From Bacteroidales bacterium UBA1182 (GTDB lineage: Bacteria; Bacteroidota; Bacteroidia; Bacteroidales; Bacteroidaceae), in the NCBI GenBank assembly GCA_002310015.1, contig DBYQ01000048.1, positions 37,733 to 57,009 on the forward strand: a stretch of DNA of 19,277 nucleotides, given 5' to 3'. Below, in pieces: positions 14,625 through 19,277 of this stretch. The notes under the pieces were generated by a model. The model worked only from the letters and a program-made list of their open reading frames with translations, searched no databases and was not told where the DNA came from. Within the stretch, counting starts at the first letter, position 1; every line of letters begins with the position of its first letter. The position numbers and the translations under genes are program-made.

Positions 14625-15269
14625 ATGAAACTGAATGATCCTTTTGTCATCACCATCAGCCGCGAGATAGGTTCCGGCGGACGTACCGTAGGCCTTAAAC
14701 TGGCTGAGAAGCTGGGTGTACACTACAGTGACAAGCAGCTTATAGAAGAACTTGAGAAAAAACTTGAAGTGTCGGCTTACGGCATAGAGAATATTAAGGG
14801 ACAAAAGAAAGGCTGGCTGTCAGATTTCATCCAGATGGTGGCTCCTGTGCCCAAGGCGAGTGCTATTGTAGGTCTTGACAGTAATTATATACAGGAGTTC
14901 AGACCGGAGGTCAGTGTCAAGAAGGTATATGAGACTGAAAAGGAGATTCTTAACGGTATCGCTGATGAAGGCTCATGTGTTATTGCAGGGCGCTCAGGCT
15001 TCTTTGTTCTCAAGGACAGGCCCAACAAGGTGGATGTCTTTATTACCGCTTCACTTGACAACCGCATTAAGCGTGTCATGAGGAAACAGGGTCTTCCGCT
15101 GGAGCAGGCTCAGGCTTTGGTGGACCAGGTGGATAAGATGCGTGATAATTATGTTCAGCGTTATACCGGCCAGAGCAGATATGATGCCCGTAATTACGAT
15201 CTGGTCATCAATATGGACTTGATCACTGAAGATGAGGCTGTAGAACTTATAATGGCGTATATAGGTTAA
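14625..15269 (+). CDS. Cytidylate kinase-like protein
   Basis: This 214-residue protein belongs to the cytidylate-kinase-like family of P-loop nucleotide kinases, common in Bacteroidetes and Firmicutes. It starts FVITISREIGSGGRTVGLKL; the GSGGRT segment (16-21) replaces the classical Walker A of Cmk. LGVHYSDKQLIEE, CVIAGRSGFFVL and VFITASLDNRIKRVM follow the usual kinase order of base binding, strand and lid. An insert around 60-95 (IKGQKKGWLSDFIQMVAPVPKA) is typical of this family. The true substrate is not known from sequence, and genomes with it usually carry a standard cmk too. It begins 94 bp after dnaB with no convincing promoter or terminator between, so it may be read from the dnaB promoters. 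Confidence 0.85.
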   Translation: MKLNDPFVITISREIGSGGRTVGLKLAEKLGVHYSDKQLIEELEKKLEVSAYGIENIKGQKKGWLSDFIQMVAPVPKASAIVGLDSNYIQEFRPEVSVKKVYETEKEILNGIADEGSCVIAGRSGFFVLKDRPNKVDVFITASLDNRIKRVMRKQGLPLEQAQALVDQVDKMRDNYVQRYTGQSRYDARNYDLVINMDLITEDEAVELIMAYIG

Positions 15270-15319
15270 TTATATATTAAAAGATACCTTGTAAAACCTT
15301 CCTCTTCGGACTTTTTTTG

Positions 15320-15327
15320 TAACTTTG
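15320..15327 (+). promoter_or_regulatory. -7 promoter box for pheT
   Basis: TAACTTTG is a perfect TAnnTTTG match 26 bp upstream of the pheT start, following a run of seven Ts. No -33 TTTG occurs at the right distance. It probably drives pheT and the yebC-type gene 20 bp after it. No PheST leader peptide or T-box-like structure was seen in the 84-bp gap. Confidence 0.65.
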
Positions 15328-15353
15328 CGGGTCGAATTTGAAAAAGGTTTTTT

Positions 15354-17846
15354 ATGAACGTTTCATATAAGTGGCTCAAGGAGTACGTTGACTTTGACCT
15401 TACACCCGATGAAGTGGCTGCAGCCCTCACATCAGTAGGTCTTGAGGTTGACGGAGTAGAGGAGGTTCAGTCAGTAAAAGGTGGTCTTAAGGATATCGTT
15501 GTAGGTGAGGTTCTCACCTGCGTGGAGCATCCCAATTCAGACCATCTGCACGTAACCACAGTTAATCAGGGCAGCGGAGATCCCGTACAGATTGTATGCG
15601 GTGCTCCCAATGTGGCAGCCGGCCAGAAGGTTGTGGTTGCTACCATCGGCGCCAAGATTTATGAGGGCGATGAGTGCTTTACCATCAAGCCTTCAAAACT
15701 GCGTGGCGTGGAGTCATTCGGAATGCTCTGCTCTGAGAAGGAACTGGGCCTGGGCAATGACCACTCAGGTATCATGGTCCTCCCGGCCGATGCCGTTCCC
15801 GGCACTCCCGCTGCTGAGTATTTCCATCTTGAGTCAGATTTTGTGATTGAGGTTGATATCACCCCCAACCACTCTGATGCCTGCTCACACTGGGGCGTAG
15901 CACGTGACTTCTATGCATGGCTGCTCCAGAATGGTTACAAGACCGCTCTGCACCGTCCTGATGTTGACGGCTTCAAGGTTGATAACCAGGATCTCAAGAT
16001 TGACATTGACGTTAAGAATACCGAGGCTTGCCCGCGTTATGCCGGTGTAAGCATCAAGGGCGTCACCGTAAAGGAGAGTCCTGATTGGCTCAAGAACAAG
16101 CTCACAGCCATCGGCCTGCACCCCATCAACAATATCGTAGATATCACCAATTTCATATTGTTTGCTTACGGACAGCCTCTGCACAGTTTTGATGCTGATA
16201 AGATAAAGGGCGGCAAGGTGGTTGTAAAGACCATGCCCGAGGGAACTCCGTTCGTTACTCTTGATGGAGTGGAGCGCAAGCTTTCAGAGCGTGACCTGAT
16301 GATCTGCAACACAGAGGAGCCCATGTGTATGGGTGGCGTGTTCGGCGGTCTGGAGTCAGGTATATCGGACTCAACCAAGAATGTGTTCCTGGAGAGTGCC
16401 TATTTCCATCCCACTTGGATCCGTAAGAGCGCACGCCGTCATCAGCTGAGCACTGACGCTTCATTCCGCTTTGAGCGCGGTATTGATCCCAACGGCACAC
16501 TGTATGCCCTCAAGCAGGCTGCCATGCTGGTTAAGGAACTGGCCGGCGGTACCATTTCAATGGATATAAAGGATGTTTATCCTAACAAGATAGAGAACTT
16601 CAGGATTGACTTTGAGTTTGACTATGCAGACCGTCTCATCGGCAAGCAGCTTGACCGCAAGGTTATGAGGAGCATTGTCGAGAACCTGGGTATTACGGTT
16701 GAGTCATTCTCTGAGCAGGGCATGAAACTCTCTGTTCCTCCTTTCCGCGTTGATGTTCAGCATCCGTGCGATGTAGTTGAGGAGATTCTCCGTATCTACG
16801 GTTACAACAACATAGATTTTGACAAGTCTGTCAAGTCAAGCCTGACCGTTCAGGGTGAGGTTGACCGCTCACACAAACTGCAGGATCTGGTATCAGAGCA
16901 GTTGGTAGGTTGCGGTTTCAATGAGATTCTGAACAACTCACTCACCCGCGCCGCCTATTATGACGGTCTGGAGTGCTGCCCGCCTGAGAAACTGGTTCGC
17001 GTAATCAATCCGCTCAGTGCTGATCTGAATGTGCTGCGTGAGAACCTGGTGTTCGGCGGACTGGAGAGCCTGTCACACAACATACGCCGTCAGAGCTCAG
17101 ACCTTAGGTTCTTTGAGTTCGGCAAGTGCTACTATTTTGACGGTGTAAAGCGTGAGGCACTCAAGGAGCCGGGTAAGGACGGCGAGCCTCAGAATCCGCT
17201 GCGTGCATACTCTGAGGATTATCACCTGGGCCTCTGGATTACCGGTCAGCGTGTATCGGGGTCATGGGCTCATACTGATGAGAAGAGCTCCGTTTATGAG
17301 CTTAAGGCATACGTGGAGAACGTGTTCAAGCGTATCGGTCTGGCACAGAATGCCATCCAGATTGAGGAGTTTGACAACGCCATATATAGCTGCGGCCTGC
17401 GTTACAAGTTGCGCTCAGGCAAGACCGTTGCAGAACTGGGTCTTGTTGCCCGCGCTCTGCTTAAGGCTACTGATGTAGAGCAGCCTGTTTATTATGCCGA
17501 TATCAACTGGGATGAGCTGCTTAAGGCTACCCGTAAGGTTAAGACCAGCTTCACTGATTTGCCCAAGTATCCGGCCGTTCGCCGTGACCTGGCTCTGCTG
17601 GTTGACAAGAGCGTCAAGTTCAGTGATATTGAAAAACTGGCTTACCAGACTGAGAACAAGATCCTTAAGGAGGTTACCCTGTTTGATGTCTATGAGGGTA
17701 AGAATCTTGAGGCTGGAAAGAAGAGCTACGCCGTAAGCTTCCTGCTTCAGGATGAGAGCCAGACCCTTAACGATGCCCGCATTGACAAGGTCATGAATAA
17801 CATGATCAATGCAATGCAGAGCAAGCTTGATGCAAAACTTAGATAA
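15354..17846 (+). CDS. pheT: Phenylalanyl-tRNA synthetase beta subunit
   Basis: PheT forms the alpha2-beta2 enzyme that charges tRNA-Phe in the cytoplasm; the beta chain handles tRNA binding and editing of mischarged tyrosine. The 830 residues are full length. Domains in order are: N-terminal MNVSYKWLKEYVDFDLT; EMAP/OB tRNA-binding domain (about 46-155, with HPNSDHLHV); B3/B4 editing domain (about 215-385, with PINNIVDITNF and MGGVFGGLESGISD); B5 domain (about 405-475); the catalytic-like core (about 480-715); and the FDX-ACB anticodon-binding domain (about 730-830, with FTDLPKYPAVRRDLALLVD). pheS is not in the window, so the two subunit genes are separated here, as usual in Bacteroidetes. 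The yebC-type gene follows after 20 bp. Confidence 0.97.
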   Translation: MNVSYKWLKEYVDFDLTPDEVAAALTSVGLEVDGVEEVQSVKGGLKDIVVGEVLTCVEHPNSDHLHVTTVNQGSGDPVQIVCGAPNVAAGQKVVVATIGAKIYEGDECFTIKPSKLRGVESFGMLCSEKELGLGNDHSGIMVLPADAVPGTPAAEYFHLESDFVIEVDITPNHSDACSHWGVARDFYAWLLQNGYKTALHRPDVDGFKVDNQDLKIDIDVKNTEACPRYAGVSIKGVTVKESPDWLKNKLTAIGLHPINNIVDITNFILFAYGQPLHSFDADKIKGGKVVVKTMPEGTPFVTLDGVERKLSERDLMICNTEEPMCMGGVFGGLESGISDSTKNVFLESAYFHPTWIRKSARRHQLSTDASFRFERGIDPNGTLYALKQAAMLVKELAGGTISMDIKDVYPNKIENFRIDFEFDYADRLIGKQLDRKVMRSIVENLGITVESFSEQGMKLSVPPFRVDVQHPCDVVEEILRIYGYNNIDFDKSVKSSLTVQGEVDRSHKLQDLVSEQLVGCGFNEILNNSLTRAAYYDGLECCPPEKLVRVINPLSADLNVLRENLVFGGLESLSHNIRRQSSDLRFFEFGKCYYFDGVKREALKEPGKDGEPQNPLRAYSEDYHLGLWITGQRVSGSWAHTDEKSSVYELKAYVENVFKRIGLAQNAIQIEEFDNAIYSCGLRYKLRSGKTVAELGLVARALLKATDVEQPVYYADINWDELLKATRKVKTSFTDLPKYPAVRRDLALLVDKSVKFSDIEKLAYQTENKILKEVTLFDVYEGKNLEAGKKSYAVSFLLQDESQTLNDARIDKVMNNMINAMQSKLDAKLR

Positions 17847-17866
17847 TAACTAAAAAATACAATAAA

Positions 17867-18601
17867 ATGGGAAGAGCATTTGAATTCAGAAAGGCCCGCA
17901 AGCTGAAACGCTGGGGCAACATGGCTAAGACATTTACCCGCATAGGCAAACAGATTGCCATTGCTGTCAAGGCTGGCGGTCCGGATCCGGACAACAACTC
18001 TACACTGCGTGCCATCATAGCTACCGCTAAGCACGAGAACATGCCTAAGGACAACATCGAGCGCGCTATCAAGAACGCAATGGGTAAGGACCAGAAGGAT
18101 TACAAGGAGATGAACTATGAGGGTTACGGTCCTCACGGAATAGCCATCTACGTTGAGACCCTGACTGATAACACCACCCGTACCGTTGCCAACGTACGTT
18201 CAGTGTTCACCAAGTTCGGAGGTACACTGGGTACCAGTGGCAGTCTGGACTTCATGTTCAGCCACAAGTGCCAGTTCACCATCGCCCTCAAGGACGGTGT
18301 CGATATGGATGACCTGATCCTGGAGCTTATTGATCTGGGTATTGAAGAGGAGTATGATATCGACGAGGAGGAGAACGAGGTTACCCTCTATGGCGATCCT
18401 AAGTCATACGCCGCAATCCAGAAGTGGTTTGAGGAGAACGGATTTGAGGTTAAGGCTGCTGAGTTCACCCGTATCCCGAACGATCTGAAGGATGTTACAC
18501 CTGAGCAGCGCGAAACCATTGACAAGATTGTGGAGCGACTGGATGAGGATGATGACGTTCAGAATGTCTATACCAACATGAAACCTTTGGAAGAGGAGTA
18601 A
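17867..18601 (+). CDS. YebC/PmpR family protein (TACO1-like)
   Basis: This is a 244-residue member of the YebC/PmpR/TACO1 family, described as DNA-binding regulators and, more recently, as translation factors that relieve ribosome stalling at proline-rich stretches. The signature MGRAFEFRKARKLKRWGNMAKTFTRIGKQI opens domain 1. KHENMPKDNIERAIKNA follows, then GYGPHGIAIYVETLTDNTTRTVANVRSVFTK and FMFSHKC in the central region. An acidic C-terminal domain ends DDDVQNVYTN. The start at 17867 is fixed by the invariant MGRAFE. It lies 20 bp after pheT, probably cotranscribed, and is followed 47 bp later by a terminator. The paralog type (YebC I or II) was not resolved, hence no gene symbol. Confidence 0.93.
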   Translation: MGRAFEFRKARKLKRWGNMAKTFTRIGKQIAIAVKAGGPDPDNNSTLRAIIATAKHENMPKDNIERAIKNAMGKDQKDYKEMNYEGYGPHGIAIYVETLTDNTTRTVANVRSVFTKFGGTLGTSGSLDFMFSHKCQFTIALKDGVDMDDLILELIDLGIEEEYDIDEEENEVTLYGDPKSYAAIQKWFEENGFEVKAAEFTRIPNDLKDVTPEQRETIDKIVERLDEDDDVQNVYTNMKPLEEE

Positions 18602-18648
18602 AAGTTGAACACTAGGGATAATCCTCCCGCTGTGTCGTTTTCATATAG

Positions 18649-18688
18649 GAAAGGCCGGACGGTTTTGAATGCTGTCCGGCTTTTCTGT
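18649..18688 (+). terminator. Intrinsic terminator after the pheT-yebC unit
   Basis: GAAAGGCCGGAC (18649-18660) pairs over 12 bases with GTCCGGCTTTTC (18674-18685), then TGTTC follows. One pair is G-U in plus-strand RNA and would be an A-C mismatch on the other strand, so it acts on rightward transcription. Confidence 0.85.
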
Positions 18689-18827
18689 TCAATATGATGC
18701 AGGAAAAACGGCTTTGTAATATCTTATTTGATTGCTATACATTATAAAAATGATACAAAACTAAACTATCATGTTGTGCCATTGGTATTTTGTGGGGCTA
18801 TTTGGAATAATGTATCGTAAAAAATTG

Positions 18828-18835
18828 TAATTTCG
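18828..18835 (+). promoter_or_regulatory. Probable -7 box of the winged-helix gene
   Basis: TAATTTCG differs from TAnnTTTG at one position and lies 26 bp upstream of the ATG at 18862, the same distance as in the rnf and pheT promoters. TTTG at 18801-18804 could be a -33 element, but the 23-base gap is long. Confidence 0.45.
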
Positions 18836-18861
18836 CGGCGATTTTTAAAACACATATAATC

Positions 18862-19059
18862 ATGAACGAAATGGTAGGCGAATACGCTGGTCTGATCTGG
18901 CGCGCACTTGAGGGTAAGAACGCCCTTTCACAGAAGGAAATTAAAAAGGCAACTAAACTGAAGGACAAAGAGTTTTATCTGGGACTCGGATGGTTACTCC
19001 GTGAAGACAAAATCAATGTTACTGAAGGTGAGGAGGAGAACTATTACGCACTTAAGTAA
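18862..19059 (+). CDS. Small winged helix-turn-helix protein (DUF2582 family)
   Basis: This 65-residue cytoplasmic protein matches the small winged-helix family known as DUF2582, widespread in Bacteroidetes and some archaea. It shows the pattern GEYAGLIWRALEGK, LSQKEIKKATKLKDKEFYLGLGWLLREDKI, and a short wing ending NYYALK. This is one complete winged-helix unit with no effector domain. Helix 3 (KLKDKEFYLGLGWLLRE) is the putative recognition helix. It may bind DNA or another partner; no target is known. It has its own promoter-like box and strong terminators on both sides, so it is probably monocistronic and well expressed. The size and intact motif make coding certain, but the function is open. 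Confidence 0.88.
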   Translation: MNEMVGEYAGLIWRALEGKNALSQKEIKKATKLKDKEFYLGLGWLLREDKINVTEGEEENYYALK

Positions 19060-19089
19060 TAAATCTTAGAAACCTTTTTCTAATTGAAT

Positions 19090-19130
19090 AAAAGCTCCGG
19101 AAGCTGTAGATGCTTCCGGAGCTTTTGTTT
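19090..19130. terminator. Strong bidirectional intrinsic terminator
   Basis: A perfect 15-bp stem, AAAAGCTCCGGAAGC (19090-19104) with GCTTCCGGAGCTTTT (19112-19126), encloses a 7-base loop. Rightward, it continues GTTTTATA; leftward, TTTTATTCAATT. U-runs on both strands and convergent genes on both sides indicate use in both directions. Confidence 0.9.
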
Positions 19131-19137
19131 TATAAGC

Positions 19138-19169
19138 CAAACAGCCCGACCTCACGGCCAGGCTGTTTG
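19138..19169 (-). terminator. Hairpin at the 3' end of the minus-strand gene
   Basis: In minus-strand RNA, CAAACAGCC+UGGCC pairs with GGUCG+GGCUGUUUG as a continuous 14-bp stem closed by a GUGA (GNRA) tetraloop. Two inner pairs are G-U, and in plus-strand RNA these become C-A mismatches with loop UCAC. The better fold on the minus strand shows the transcribed direction. The U-tract is poor, so the stem may protect the 3' end, with the stem at 19090-19126 completing termination. Confidence 0.65.
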
Positions 19170-19214
19170 TACTTTTAACCCTAAACTTATGAAAATCTTA
19201 TATACTTGTTATCC

Positions 19215-19277
19215 TTATTTTGCTACGCGGTTGTTGATGTATTCCATCGGAATGCTGTTGATGGCAACCTCGTTCTG
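19215..19277 (-). CDS. C-terminal 20 codons of an unidentified minus-strand gene
   Basis: On the minus strand, the frame entering at 19277 reads QNEVAINSIPMEY, then INNRVAK and a TAA at 19217-19215. Codon choice is GC-rich at third positions, like neighbouring genes. The downstream hairpin folds best in minus-strand RNA and is followed by a bidirectional terminator, which supports a gene converging on the winged-helix gene. Twenty residues are too few to name the product. A competing plus-strand frame from ATG 19190 is less convincing. Confidence 0.6.
   Translation of the reverse strand, partial: QNEVAINSIPMEYINNRVAK

Larger units (their letters stand above)
18602..18861. other. 260-bp intergenic region
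   Basis: This is the longest gene-free stretch. It holds the terminator at 18649-18688 and a promoter-like box at 18828-18835. Between them (about 18690-18827) is AT-rich DNA in which I see no coding frame of note, no RNA gene and no repeat. Confidence 0.6.

Noticed and set aside
15270..15319. Possible T-box, leader peptide or terminator between the kinase-like gene and pheT
   Set aside because: Only two to three base pairs can form around TTCG, and there is no Phe-rich leader; the T-run belongs to the promoter region.
18694..18747. 17-codon frame starting MMQEKRLCN between yebC and the winged-helix gene
   Set aside because: Very short, placed right after a terminator, without promoter or conserved features.
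19190..19277. Plus-strand frame beginning MKILYTCYPYF that runs off the right edge
   Set aside because: It has no promoter box and AT-rich early codons, and the adjacent hairpin folds better in minus-strand RNA. The opposite frame ends cleanly with TAA. Not fully excluded because the window ends.

Overview
The window looks like a chromosomal segment of a gut-type Bacteroidales bacterium (Bacteroides/Prevotella-like). Supporting signs are promoter boxes of the Bacteroidetes form TAnnTTTG in front of most transcription units, no Shine-Dalgarno sites, a Bacteroidetes-type S16 start, an exported GH3 enzyme of the Bacteroidetes PA14-containing kind, and an Rnf operon in the order rseC-rnfBCDGEA. 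Genus was not determined. Nothing points to a phage, plasmid, insertion sequence or CRISPR array.

Left end, minus strand (1-2869): the first 24 codons of rpsP (ribosomal protein S16) run off the left edge. Upstream on the same strand is a secreted GH3 glycosidase, best read as a beta-xylosidase/beta-glucosidase, with a glycine-phenylalanine-rich insert. Each has its own TAnnTTTG box.

Central unit, plus strand (2976-12907): a divergent promoter starts a close-packed operon for the Rnf ferredoxin:NAD+ oxidoreductase: RseC-like protein, RnfB, RnfC, RnfD, RnfG, RnfE, RnfA. After a 94-bp gap holding TTGAGAA tandem repeats comes a predicted lipoprotein with two FMN-attachment domains fused to a fumarate/urocanate-reductase-type flavoenzyme. 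Then come ispE (isoprenoid precursor synthesis) and an exported protein of unknown function, closed by an intrinsic terminator. Electrons from reduced ferredoxin should enter at RnfB, pass RnfC or the RnfA/E iron-sulfur site and the covalent FMNs of RnfG/RnfD, and drive ion pumping. The lipoprotein reductase next door is a plausible periplasmic electron outlet, and is the most interesting hypothesis in the window.

Right part, plus strand (12926-19130): housekeeping genes follow. These are dnaB (tandem promoters, start corrected to 13019), a cytidylate-kinase-like protein, pheT with its own promoter box, and a YebC/PmpR family protein followed by a terminator. Last is a solitary 65-residue winged-helix protein with a strong terminator. 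The last 63 bases are the 3' end of an unidentified minus-strand gene that converges on it; a hairpin that folds better in minus-strand RNA supports this reading. No gene-free stretch exceeds 300 bases; the longest is 18602-18861.
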